The notes under the pieces were generated by a model. That model ran no database searches, had not been told where the DNA came from, and saw nothing but the letters and a program-made list of their open reading frames with translations. The position numbers and the translations under genes were made by a program. Source: Thiothrix sp. UBA5583 (GTDB lineage: Bacteria; Pseudomonadota; Gammaproteobacteria; Thiotrichales; Thiotrichaceae). Taken from it: 64,000 bases of DNA. The DNA is taken from contig DILV01000028.1 of the NCBI GenBank assembly GCA_002425225.1, positions 1-64,000 on the forward strand, read 5' to 3'. This document shows, one piece after another, positions 24,978-32,262 of the stretch. Position 1 is the first letter of the stretch; each line of letters starts with the position of its first letter.

Positions 24978-25883
24978 ATGAGCGCAGTTCCCGTCCAGAT
25001 TTTACTGTCTACCTGGAATGGGGAACACTGGCTGCCTGAATTGCTGGATTCGCTCGTCAAGCAGTCTTGTCAGGATTGGCAACTGCTGGTGAGGGATGAC
25101 GGTTCTACCGACCAAACCTTGCGCATTCTGGTGGAATGGGAAATGCAGCACCCCGGCAAGCTGGCACAGTTACTGACAGATGGTACACGGCTGGGCAGCA
25201 AGCACAGTTTTAGCCGTCTGGTGGAAACCAGCACTGCACCGTATCTGCTGTTCTGTGATCAGGATGATGTCTGGTTCCCGGAAAAAGTGGAGCTGCAATA
25301 TCAGGCGTTGCGGCGACTGGAAGGGGAATACGGGGCGGAAACTGCCTTGCTGGTGCATTCCGATCTGGCGGTGGTAGATCAGCAGCGCAACCTGTTGTCG
25401 GCTTCCTTGTGGGAACTCCGGGGTTTTGATGTGGAACAGCGCAAGCAGGCATACCTGTTGACCAATGTGGTGAGCGGCTGCGCTACCGCTTTCAACCGAG
25501 TCGCAGCACAACAGGCATTTCCCTTGCCACAGGATGCTATCGAACACGACCGCTGGCTGGCACTGGTGTGTGCCTGGTTTGGGCATATCCATACCTTGCC
25601 GCATCCCCTGTTGCTGTATCGGCAACATGCGGGCAATCAGATTGGGGCGGCAGCGGCGTATTCCCTGCGTTCGCTGGAGGGGCGTATCCAGGCATGGAGC
25701 AGGCAGGCTGAAGTTTTTCTGCACCGTTTCGGCGATGAGCTGAACGCTGAAGATTACCGGCTGGTGGCTGCATTGGCAGAATTACGGCACTTGCAGGGCT
25801 GGGCACGGCGTCAGCATATCCTGCGCCATCGCCTGTTCAAACAGGGTTTGTTAGGCAATTTGGCGTTGTTGCTGTTTGCCTGA
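24978..25883 (+). CDS. Family 2 glycosyltransferase (RfbG/rhamnosyltransferase-like)
   Basis: A 301-residue GT-A enzyme. It begins VQILLSTWNGEHWLPELL and contains LLVRDDGSTDQTLRIL and the metal motif FCDQDDVWFPEKVE, the pattern of alpha-rhamnosyltransferase-type GT2 proteins. A later SGCATAFNR and HDRWLALVCAWFG block is also typical. The likely donor is a dTDP-sugar, but this is inference from the subgroup. The ATG at 24978 is 2 bases after the small upstream reading frame. Confidence 0.87.
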   Translation: MSAVPVQILLSTWNGEHWLPELLDSLVKQSCQDWQLLVRDDGSTDQTLRILVEWEMQHPGKLAQLLTDGTRLGSKHSFSRLVETSTAPYLLFCDQDDVWFPEKVELQYQALRRLEGEYGAETALLVHSDLAVVDQQRNLLSASLWELRGFDVEQRKQAYLLTNVVSGCATAFNRVAAQQAFPLPQDAIEHDRWLALVCAWFGHIHTLPHPLLLYRQHAGNQIGAAAAYSLRSLEGRIQAWSRQAEVFLHRFGDELNAEDYRLVAALAELRHLQGWARRQHILRHRLFKQGLLGNLALLLFA

Positions 25884-25900
25884 ATATTCACGGGGTTTGT

Positions 25901-27001
25901 ATGCTGAAGAATAAAATCAACCGCACGGACGTGGCGGTCATTGTCCTGACCCTCAATGCAGGCAAGCTGTGGGTGGAATGGATTCAGGCCATCCAGCAGC
26001 AGACAGTGCTGGCCGGACGTTATCTGGTGATTGATTCCACTTCGGAAGACCACACGGCAGAACTCGCCAGTGCAGCGGGGCTAGATGTGTTGCGTATCAA
26101 CCCGACAGAATTCAACCACGGTGGAACCCGCCAACTGGCAGCCGAGTTGTGCCCCGATGCCGACTTGCTGGTTTACCTGACCCAGGATGCCATCCTCAAA
26201 CAGACCGATTCTCTGGAACGCATTCTCCGTTGGTTTGATGCTGACCCGCAGGTCGGGCTGGCTTACGGGAGGCACTTGCCAAGGGCTGAGGCCGATTTAC
26301 TGGAATGTCATGCCCGCAGCTTTACTTACCCGGCGGAAAGTTCCATCCGTGACCGGCACAGTTTCCGGCAGATGGGTTATCGTGCTGCGTTTTCTTCTGA
26401 TGTTTATGCGGTCTACCGGGCGCGGGCATTACGCAGCATTGGTGGTTTCCCACACAATATCATCGTCAGTGAAGATAGTTATGTGGCTGCCCGGTTGTTA
26501 CTGGCAGGCTGGAAAACCGTTTATGCGGCTGATAGCACCGTGGAGCATTCCCACCATTATTCCTTGCGGCAAATCTTCCGGCGCTATTTCGATGTGGGTG
26601 TGTTTCATACCACGGAACAGGCACTGATGCAGACAGTGGGAGCGCCAGATCAGGAAGCAGGGACGTATGTCCGTTCCCTGATCGCTTATTTGGGGGCAAG
26701 GCGCAAGCGTCTGTTGCCACTGGCTGCCTTACAGACATTCATCAAACTGATCGGCTTTCGACTGGGTAGGCATTATCAACGCTTGCCACATGGGGCGTGC
26801 CGCCTGATCAGTGTGCAAAAGTCATACTGGCAACAGCCCATGTTTACGCCAAGCAGTCGTTGGCGCAGTTTTTCATCTGTTTCGCTGGCAGTGGCAGGCA
26901 TATTGCCGGTTTTCTCGCCTTCTGCCGAAGTTGGCACGGATTTTGACAACTTGAAAGAAAATTTATTACAGGATGTTGACAGTAAAGAGTTAGAATATTA
27001 G
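25901..27001 (+). CDS. Family 2 glycosyltransferase (rhamnosyltransferase-like)
   Basis: A 366-residue GT2 protein with VAVIVLTLNAGKLWVEWI start, VIDSTSEDHT (the nucleotide-binding strand), FNHGGTRQLAAEL and VYLTQDAI. This combination, especially FNHGGTR, is seen in rhamnosyltransferases of surface glycans. The C-terminal helical half (from about 205) has a basic RRYFDVGVFH block. It is the last gene of the Wzm/Wzt cluster, 17 bases after the previous gene, and a terminator follows. Confidence 0.87.
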   Translation: MLKNKINRTDVAVIVLTLNAGKLWVEWIQAIQQQTVLAGRYLVIDSTSEDHTAELASAAGLDVLRINPTEFNHGGTRQLAAELCPDADLLVYLTQDAILKQTDSLERILRWFDADPQVGLAYGRHLPRAEADLLECHARSFTYPAESSIRDRHSFRQMGYRAAFSSDVYAVYRARALRSIGGFPHNIIVSEDSYVAARLLLAGWKTVYAADSTVEHSHHYSLRQIFRRYFDVGVFHTTEQALMQTVGAPDQEAGTYVRSLIAYLGARRKRLLPLAALQTFIKLIGFRLGRHYQRLPHGACRLISVQKSYWQQPMFTPSSRWRSFSSVSLAVAGILPVFSPSAEVGTDFDNLKENLLQDVDSKELEY

Positions 27002-27062
27002 AATAATCTCATATTGTTTGACACCGGACTAACACTCCTCCATCCTCCTTTGGTGGTAATTG

Positions 27063-27091
27063 CGCGACTCTTTAAGGGTCGCGTTTTTTTT
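27063..27091 (+). terminator. Rho-independent terminator of the glycan cluster
   Basis: CGCGAC (27063-27068) pairs with GTCGCG (27078-27083), with further T-G and C-G pairs inside, followed by eight T. It separates the glycan operon from rplM. Confidence 0.92.
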
Positions 27092-27189
27092 GCCCACCAT
27101 CCGGTATTCAGGTTTTTTCATGCGTCTGGCAAGAGTTATTGCCTTCCCTTGGTGGAAGGCATTTTTTTCTGCGCACCAGACGGAAAGAC

Positions 27190-27218
27190 TTGAGAAAACG
27201 CGGTGTTTCCCCTAGAAT
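27190..27218 (+). promoter_or_regulatory. Sigma-70 promoter of rplM-rpsI
   Basis: TTGAGA (27190-27195) and TAGAAT (27213-27218) are separated by exactly 17 bases. Transcription should begin near 27225. The resulting leader of about 70 bases (to 27296) could hold the L13 autoregulatory site known in other gammaproteobacteria; I did not resolve a specific fold. Confidence 0.8.
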
Positions 27219-27296
27219 CCCGCGTTTCTTTGTTCCCCCATCTTTCTCAAGACGGGGTGGATCGACAAAACAGACTATAGAAGTGGATTGAGCAAG

Positions 27297-27725
27297 ATGA
27301 AAACATTCAGTGCAAAGCCAGCCGAGGTAAAACGCGACTGGTACGTCGTGGACGCTGAAGGCAAGGCGCTTGGCCGTCTGGCCACCGAAGTTGCCCGGCG
27401 TTTGCGTGGCAAGCACAAGCCGGAATACACCCCGCACGTTGATACGGGCGACTACATCGTCATCGTCAATGCTGACAAGGTTGCAGTTACCGGCAACAAG
27501 GCAAAAGACAAGACTTACTACCATCACACCGGCTACATCGGCAACATGCGTGCTTTCACGTTTGAAAAGATGCAGCAACGCGCCCCAGGCCGTGTCATCG
27601 AGATCGCAGTCAAGGGCATGTTGCCAAAAAATCCACTGGGTCGCGCCATGTTCCGCAAACTGAAAGTTTACGCAGGCGCAGAACACAACCACCACGCACA
27701 GCAGCCGCAGGCGCTGGAACTCTGA
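27297..27725 (+). CDS. rplM: 50S ribosomal protein L13
   Basis: L13 is a large-subunit protein and, in E. coli, represses its own operon. The 142-residue product matches the family length. It starts [20 protein letters not shown] and contains [49 protein letters not shown] and the ending [19 protein letters not shown]. The ATG at 27297 matches the E. coli start; an in-frame TTG nine bases upstream is not needed. rpsI follows after 16 bases in the usual rplM-rpsI operon. Confidence 0.98.
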   Translation: MKTFSAKPAEVKRDWYVVDAEGKALGRLATEVARRLRGKHKPEYTPHVDTGDYIVIVNADKVAVTGNKAKDKTYYHHTGYIGNMRAFTFEKMQQRAPGRVIEIAVKGMLPKNPLGRAMFRKLKVYAGAEHNHHAQQPQALEL

Positions 27726-27741
27726 TTGGGCAGGAACCAAC

Positions 27742-28134
27742 ATGGCTGAAACACAATACTACGGCACTGGTCGTCGCAAATCCTCATCTGCCCGCGTTTT
27801 CCTGCGTGCAGGTAGTGGCAATATCACGGTTAACGGCAAAGCACTGAACGAGTTCTTCGGTCGCGAAACCGGCAGCATGATCGTTCGCCAACCACTGAAC
27901 ACTGTTGACATGACTGAAAAGTTTGATGTGAATGTCACGGTAACAGGCGGTGGCATTACTGGTCAGGCTGGTGCTATCCGTTTGGGTATCGCCCGCGCAT
28001 TGCTGCAATATGACGAGGGTCTGCGCGGCTCCCTGAAGTCTGAAGGCTTCCTGACCCGTGACGCCCGCGAAGTTGAACGTAAGAAAGTCGGTTTGCACAA
28101 AGCACGTCGCGCTACACAGTTCTCCAAGCGTTAA
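27742..28134 (+). CDS. rpsI: 30S ribosomal protein S9
   Basis: S9 is a small-subunit head protein whose C-terminal tail reaches the P-site tRNA. The 130-residue product has the family length, with [17 protein letters not shown] near the start, [20 protein letters not shown] in the middle and the invariant basic tail ending FSKR. It lies 16 bases after rplM and ends just before a strong terminator. Confidence 0.98.
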   Translation: MAETQYYGTGRRKSSSARVFLRAGSGNITVNGKALNEFFGRETGSMIVRQPLNTVDMTEKFDVNVTVTGGGITGQAGAIRLGIARALLQYDEGLRGSLKSEGFLTRDAREVERKKVGLHKARRATQFSKR

Positions 28135-28154
28135 TTTTCGCCCGAACTGTCTGC

Positions 28155-28187
28155 AAAAAGCCGCCCTGGTTTGCCGGGCGGCTTTTT
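28155..28187. terminator. Strong bidirectional terminator after rpsI
   Basis: AAAAAGCCGCCC (28155-28166) pairs perfectly with GGGCGGCTTTTT (28176-28187). The A- and T-runs are part of the stem, so it can work in both directions. Confidence 0.94.
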
Positions 28188-28255
28188 GCGTTATACTCAC
28201 TGCCAGGTAGTACCGCTATTCCAGTGGTTGTACGTTTGTTGGGAGTAGTGTGGTT

Positions 28256-28654
28256 ATGGAAAATCTTTTTTTGGCTTCTCAGGTTCACTCTGTGGTCGAT
28301 GTGGCTGGCATTGATGCAGATACCCGAAATGCGGCAGCGATGTTCCTTGGCAGGATTAGTCAGATGTTTCCGGTGGCGGCGGCATTCCTGTTTGGCAGTC
28401 GTGCGCGGCATACTCACCGGCTTGACAGTGACGCAGATATTGCTGTTGTGTTATCTGGTCAACGTGGCAAGCGGGTGGATGCAACCGTGGAGATGGCCGG
28501 AGTTGCTTTTGATGTGATGCTGGATACAGGGGTTCTGGTGCAGGCTTTACCACTCTGGGAAAGTGAACTGGAGCATCCTGAGATGTTCAGTAATCCAGAG
28601 CTGCTGGCTAATATTCGTCGTGAAGGCATTCCTCTCATGGGTCTGGCTGCATGA
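28256..28654 (+). CDS. MNT-type nucleotidyltransferase (MntA-like antitoxin)
   Basis: A minimal nucleotidyltransferase of 132 residues. The active-site motif GSRARHTHRLDSDADIAV (near residue 45) keeps the GSR and the two catalytic Asp of the DSDxD pattern, so it should be able to transfer a nucleotide. In MNT/HEPN pairs the MNT protein silences its HEPN partner, in studied cases by AMPylation. I use the ATG at 28256 with GGGAG 10 bases upstream. The stop overlaps the start of the HEPN gene by ATGA, so the two are co-translated. Confidence 0.87.
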   Translation: MENLFLASQVHSVVDVAGIDADTRNAAAMFLGRISQMFPVAAAFLFGSRARHTHRLDSDADIAVVLSGQRGKRVDATVEMAGVAFDVMLDTGVLVQALPLWESELEHPEMFSNPELLANIRREGIPLMGLAA

Positions 28655-29034
28655 CCTTTGATAATTATATGCAGAAGGCTGAGCGGGCGCTTTCGTCTGC
28701 AAACTTGCTGTTGACCAGTGGGGATGTGGAGGGGGCATGTAACCGTGCTTATTACGCCATGTATGATGCAGCTCACGCAGCCTTGCTGGCATCAGGTATT
28801 GATGTTTCGGGCAGTATTACAAAGACCCACCGTGGGTTGATTGGTGCATTCGGGTTGCACATTGTGCAAGGTGGTTATCTGCCCCGAGAGTTTGGTCGAT
28901 TGCTTAATGAAGTTGAGCAGGTAAGGTTGTTGGCTGATTATACTGGGGAAGAGGTGAGTATTGATCGTGCAGTTTGGGTAGTTGAGCAGGCAACAGGATT
29001 TGTTGGCACAATTCGCCAAACGTTTGCACAGTGA
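28651..29034 (+). CDS. HEPN-domain protein (partner of MNT)
   Basis: A 127-residue all-helical HEPN protein with the core motif NRAYYAMYDAAHAALLASG near residue 31 and a second block THRGLIGAFGLHIV. In this HEPN subgroup (PF05168-like) the RNase motif R-x(4-6)-H is not clearly present: the Arg is followed by His only ten positions later. It may therefore be a weak RNase or regulatory partner rather than a canonical HepT toxin. The overlap with the MNT gene marks a two-gene toxin-antitoxin-like module. Confidence 0.85.
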   Translation: MTFDNYMQKAERALSSANLLLTSGDVEGACNRAYYAMYDAAHAALLASGIDVSGSITKTHRGLIGAFGLHIVQGGYLPREFGRLLNEVEQVRLLADYTGEEVSIDRAVWVVEQATGFVGTIRQTFAQ

Positions 29035-29209
29035 CTGACAATCTGCTTTCTGCAATACACCCGCTGCCCAGCATTTTGTCCGGTACAGTAATCCATTGAA
29101 TTGCCTAATAGTTTGCCGTTCATCACTTTTTCATCATTCCGTCACTCAATCCATGTGGCATTTCCGCAACATCTGAGCTAAACTTTGTAGCGTATTTGCA
29201 AAAAAGCTG

Positions 29210-29245
29210 TTGCAAGACGCTGGCAAGGGATGTATAAATACATCC
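29210..29245 (+). promoter_or_regulatory. Porin promoter with overlapping palindrome
   Basis: TTGCAA (29210-29215) and TATAAA (29233-29238) are 17 bases apart, a good sigma-70 promoter. The -10 box sits inside a perfect palindrome GGATGTAT-AA-ATACATCC (29228-29245), a possible operator. The remaining intergenic bases from 29035 show nothing else definite. Confidence 0.65.
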
Positions 29246-29309
29246 GTCAGATTGAACAAATCGAATTTCAACTTTAATGACAGGACAACCCTTAAATAGG
29301 AGTCGACTC

Positions 29310-30365
29310 ATGAAAAAATTGCTCGTAATCGCAGTTGCTGCTGGCCTGATTGCCCCTGCTGCTGCTATGGCCGATACTACTCTGTACGGCAAACTGCACG
29401 CTTCCGTAGGTTCCGTTAAAAATGACAACGGTGCTGGTGTAACTAGTACTGAGACTGGCGTAGAAAGCCATTCTTCCCGTTTTGGCATTAAGGGTTCTAC
29501 TGCTCTGGACAACGGTATGTCAGCCACTTACGGCTTGGAGTACGGCGTTGATCTGGATGGTGACAACGGTGGCTCTGCTATTGCTGGTGGTAACGTGGGT
29601 ACTGCTGCAAGCAACCCTGGTTTAAGCTCTCGTAACCAGTTTGTTGGTTTGAAAGGTGGTTTTGGTGAAGTTCGTGTTGGTAAGCACGATACTCCAGCCA
29701 AGCTGGCTACTGCTGGTCAAGACATCTTCGCTGACAGCTATGCTGACATGGCAAACATCATTACTTCTGATGCCGACCGCGTAAACAACGCAGTTGCTTA
29801 CATCAACAAGTTTGGCCCTGTAGGTGTTGCTGTTGCTCACTCAACTGGTATTACTGCGGGTGACATCGACGTTGCAGCGGGTGTTAATGCTGGTACTGTA
29901 TCAGCAGCAGGTGTTGCTCAAGCCGGTGCAGCAGTTGTTTCTAAAGAAGCTAACACTGCAATGGTTAACTACAGCAATGGTCCTTGGTATGCTGGTTTGG
30001 GTCACACTGCTGTTTCCAAAACTGCTAAGAAAACCAACTTGGGCTTGGGCTGGAAAGCAGAAGCAGGTCATCAAGCTAACTTGGTTTATGAAAAAGTTGA
30101 CTTTGCCAATACCCAAAATGACGGCACTAATGTGCTGTTGAATGGTGCTTACAAAATGGGCAACGTTACTTTGAAAGGTCAGGTTGGCGAAGCCAAGATT
30201 AAAAACGCAGGCAAAGAAAAGCTGACTTCTGTTGCGGCTGACTACAGCTTGGGCAAAAAGACATCTGTCTACTTGTTGCACTCTATCAACAAGAACCCAA
30301 CAGCCGTTTTGAACGGTCAAGCTAAAAACACTGCTACTGCGGTTGGTTTGGTTACTGAATTCTAA
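29310..30365 (+). CDS. Outer-membrane porin
   Basis: A 351-residue Gram-negative general porin. A Sec signal peptide (KKLLVIAVAAGLIAPAAAMA) is followed by DTTLYGKLHASVG, the common first strand. The body is a series of alternating beta strands (for example SRFGIKGSTALDNGMSATYGLEYG and RNQFVGLKGGFGEVRVGKHDTP) and the chain ends with Phe, as BAM substrates do. The ATG at 29310 follows TAGGAG. The gene uses frequent AAA/GGT/GCT-type codons unlike its neighbours, which suggests very high expression. A strong promoter and a UUCG-loop terminator flank it. Confidence 0.95.
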   Translation: MKKLLVIAVAAGLIAPAAAMADTTLYGKLHASVGSVKNDNGAGVTSTETGVESHSSRFGIKGSTALDNGMSATYGLEYGVDLDGDNGGSAIAGGNVGTAASNPGLSSRNQFVGLKGGFGEVRVGKHDTPAKLATAGQDIFADSYADMANIITSDADRVNNAVAYINKFGPVGVAVAHSTGITAGDIDVAAGVNAGTVSAAGVAQAGAAVVSKEANTAMVNYSNGPWYAGLGHTAVSKTAKKTNLGLGWKAEAGHQANLVYEKVDFANTQNDGTNVLLNGAYKMGNVTLKGQVGEAKIKNAGKEKLTSVAADYSLGKKTSVYLLHSINKNPTAVLNGQAKNTATAVGLVTEF

Positions 30366-30390
30366 TCCTTCGGGTTTGGTTTACAGTTAA

Positions 30391-30418
30391 AGAAAAGGCT
30401 CCTTCGGGAGCCTTTTCT
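30391..30418 (+). terminator. Rho-independent terminator with UUCG tetraloop
   Basis: AGAAAAGGCTCC pairs with GGAGCCTTTTCT around a TTCG loop (30403-30406). It ends the porin transcript and can act in both directions. Confidence 0.95.
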
Positions 30419-30496
30419 CGTTGTGGTATATGTTGAGTATTATAGCTAAGATAGCTACAATGCAACTGTTAATTATCTCATCGGCAGGGTATCGCT

Positions 30497-30757
30497 GTGA
30501 AAATGTTGGCTTCGCGTGAAGTACAAAACAGTTTTGGTCAAGTGGCAAACATGGTGTTGCGCGGGGAGGATGTGGTTGTTACCCAATATGGTCGACCTAC
30601 GCTGGCTATCGTTCCCTATGACGTCTGGAAAGAAGCGATGCATCTGTATAAGGTTGCACAAATGAAGCAATACATGGATGCGCTCAAAACCAATCCAGAA
30701 GCGGAAAAATTGACACTTGATGACATCAATAAGCTCGTCCATGAACTTCGTCCGTAA
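30497..30757 (+). CDS. Phd/YefM-type antitoxin
   Basis: An 86-residue antitoxin-like protein with the Phd/YefM DNA-binding start (MLASREVQNSFGQVANMV, VVVTQYGRPTLAIVPYD). A charged helical C-terminus would wrap a toxin. The start is GTG at 30497 with AGGG upstream; the ATG at 30503 is possible. The next reading frame (a truncated PIN toxin) overlaps its end by 17 bases. If the toxin is dead, the antitoxin may survive as an orphan regulator. Confidence 0.85.
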   Translation: MKMLASREVQNSFGQVANMVLRGEDVVVTQYGRPTLAIVPYDVWKEAMHLYKVAQMKQYMDALKTNPEAEKLTLDDINKLVHELRP

Positions 30758-30896
30758 GTTTGTTGTTTTCGATACCAGCACTATGATAGGGGTGTTCCTG
30801 AAGCCGCATCAGCTTCCCTATCAGGTCTTTTTCCACGCCGCTGAACATTACAAGCTGCTTGCATCCACAGAAACTGTGTCCTTATCAAGGCATTAG
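30741..30896 (+). pseudogene. Truncated PIN-domain toxin remnant
   Basis: A 51-residue frame beginning MNFVRKFVVFDTSTMIGVF, then LKPHQLPYQ and HYKLLASTETVSL, matches the first third of PIN-family toxins (VFDTS with the first catalytic Asp; LLAS..T near the second block). It then stops at TAG (30894-30896). Full toxins are about 135 residues with further Asp/Glu residues; no continuation is seen in any frame before the next gene at 30966. It overlaps the antitoxin gene as an intact pair would. I regard it as an inactivated toxin. Confidence 0.7.
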
Positions 30897-30965
30897 GGTT
30901 CTGACCGTCAGGCAGTATGCAGAAGAAAATGGGTTAGTCCTGCCCGGTAATGAGAGGTAATCCCG

Positions 30966-31454
30966 TTGAAACCTTCCCGCCAATGCCAACCTTGCACCGC
31001 TTGTTGCGATGGTTGGGTGCAAATGAATATCCGTGGTGCAGATGTGTACCCCGGTTGCCCTTGCCCGCATAGTACCGGTAAAGGTTGCAATGACTACGCT
31101 AACCGCCCGCTTGACCCCTGCGACAATTTCAACTGCGGCTGGATCATCCCCAACAGCCCCTTGCCGGACTGGATGAAACCAAACGAAGCCAAGGTGATGG
31201 TGCTGTTCAACAAGCTCCAGTGGCGCGGTCTGCCCGTTGATGTGGCTGTGCCGGTTGGCAAGCGGATTCCGCCCCGCGCCCTTAACTGGCTGAAACAGTT
31301 TGCCGAGCAGCAGGGCAGGCCGTTGTTGTACACAGAGCAGATGCTGGTCAATGGTAAATTGCAGCGGGAGCAGCAAACCATTGCTTACGGCCCGCCGGAA
31401 TTCCAGCAGGAAGTTTCTGCCAAAATTGCCCAGAGCCGCAGGTTGTGGCGATAA
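30966..31454 (+). CDS. Cysteine-rich protein of unknown function
   Basis: A 162-residue soluble protein. The N-terminal half has many Cys: CQPCTACC, PGCPCPHSTGKGC and CDNFNCGW within residues 7-57, resembling YkgJ/UPF0153-type metal-binding proteins. The C-terminal half is helical and lacks Cys. The start appears to be TTG at 30966 after AGAGGTAA; an ATG start (M20) would lose the first Cys cluster. It probably binds zinc or an Fe-S cluster. Function unknown. Confidence 0.75.
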   Translation: MKPSRQCQPCTACCDGWVQMNIRGADVYPGCPCPHSTGKGCNDYANRPLDPCDNFNCGWIIPNSPLPDWMKPNEAKVMVLFNKLQWRGLPVDVAVPVGKRIPPRALNWLKQFAEQQGRPLLYTEQMLVNGKLQREQQTIAYGPPEFQQEVSAKIAQSRRLWR

Positions 31455-31464
31455 GCCCGAAAAC

Positions 31465-31521
31465 TTGACAGTTGCTTGTCAGTAATACACCAATGATTTA
31501 GCATAGGCTGTGGCATAGGCT
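31465..31521 (+). promoter_or_regulatory. Possible vapBC promoter/operator
   Basis: TTGACA (31465-31470) is a perfect -35 box, but no clear -10 lies 17 bases downstream. TGACA/TGTCA form a short inverted repeat (31466-31481). A perfect 9-base direct repeat GCATAGGCT occurs at 31501-31509 and 31513-31521 (12-base period), just before the vapB start. These are candidate VapB/VapBC binding sites. Confidence 0.45.
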
Positions 31522-31535
31522 TTGAGGGAATTTGT

Positions 31536-31772
31536 ATGTTGGCAGAGCGTCATGTTCGTTTGTTTCGTAATGGGCGTAATCAGGCTATCCGTATTCCACG
31601 TGAATACGAGTTGCCAGGGAATGAAGTCATTATTCGTCGGGAAGGTAATTGTTTGGTGATTGAGCCGTTACAGCGCCTTTCCTTGCTGGCATTTTTAGCT
31701 GCTAGTTCACCGGCATCAGAAGATTTTCCACGTTTTGATGATCAGTTACCGATCGACGATGTGGTGTTTTGA
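31536..31772 (+). CDS. vapB: VapB-type antitoxin (AbrB fold)
   Basis: A 78-residue antitoxin with an N-terminal swapped-hairpin AbrB DNA-binding domain (HVRLFRNGRNQAIRIPREYELP, then VIIRREGNCLVIEP). The C-terminal tail contains Phe- and Asp-rich segments that would block the PIN active site. The toxin gene begins 2 bases after its stop. Confidence 0.92.
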   Translation: MLAERHVRLFRNGRNQAIRIPREYELPGNEVIIRREGNCLVIEPLQRLSLLAFLAASSPASEDFPRFDDQLPIDDVVF

Positions 31773-31774
31773 GT

Positions 31775-32182
31775 ATGACCAATTATCGTTACTTGCTGGA
31801 CACCAATATCATTTCCAGTTTGTACCGTCAGCCACACGGTTCGGTATACCAGTATTTGCAGCAAGTAGGGGAAAGCGCCGTTTGTACGAGTATTGTGGTG
31901 GCTGCCGAATTGCGTTTCGGAGCTCAGAAAAAGAACTCGGCAAATTTAACGATGTGGGTAGAGCAAATTCTTGCCAGTCTCGATGTGTTGCCGCTGGATG
32001 CACCTGCTGACCATGCCTATGCAGAAGTACGTACCTGTCTTGAGCGTACAGGGCAGATGATTGGTGCTAATGACTTGTTGATTGCTGCTCATGCGCTGAG
32101 TCTTGGTTTGGTTATTGTGACGGATAACACGGGTGAGTTTGAGCGTGTGCCCGGTCTGTCTGTTGAAAACTGGTTGGCCTAA
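31775..32182 (+). CDS. vapC: VapC PIN-domain ribonuclease toxin
   Basis: A 135-residue PIN-domain toxin. The catalytic acids are in place: Asp9 in YLLDTN, Glu in VVAAELRFGA, Asp in IGANDLLIAAHA, and VTDN near the C-terminus. VapC enzymes cleave tRNA or rRNA when free of VapB. The ATG at 31775 lies 2 bases after vapB; an in-frame TTG overlaps the vapB stop. The pair looks intact, unlike the remnant at 30741. Confidence 0.93.
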   Translation: MTNYRYLLDTNIISSLYRQPHGSVYQYLQQVGESAVCTSIVVAAELRFGAQKKNSANLTMWVEQILASLDVLPLDAPADHAYAEVRTCLERTGQMIGANDLLIAAHALSLGLVIVTDNTGEFERVPGLSVENWLA

Positions 32183-32262
32183 TAATTCCCGTCTAATCCA
32201 CTGGTTTTTTTCAATGCTGCACCGCGCTACACTACGCATCTTTGCAAAACCGTGTGAACGCG

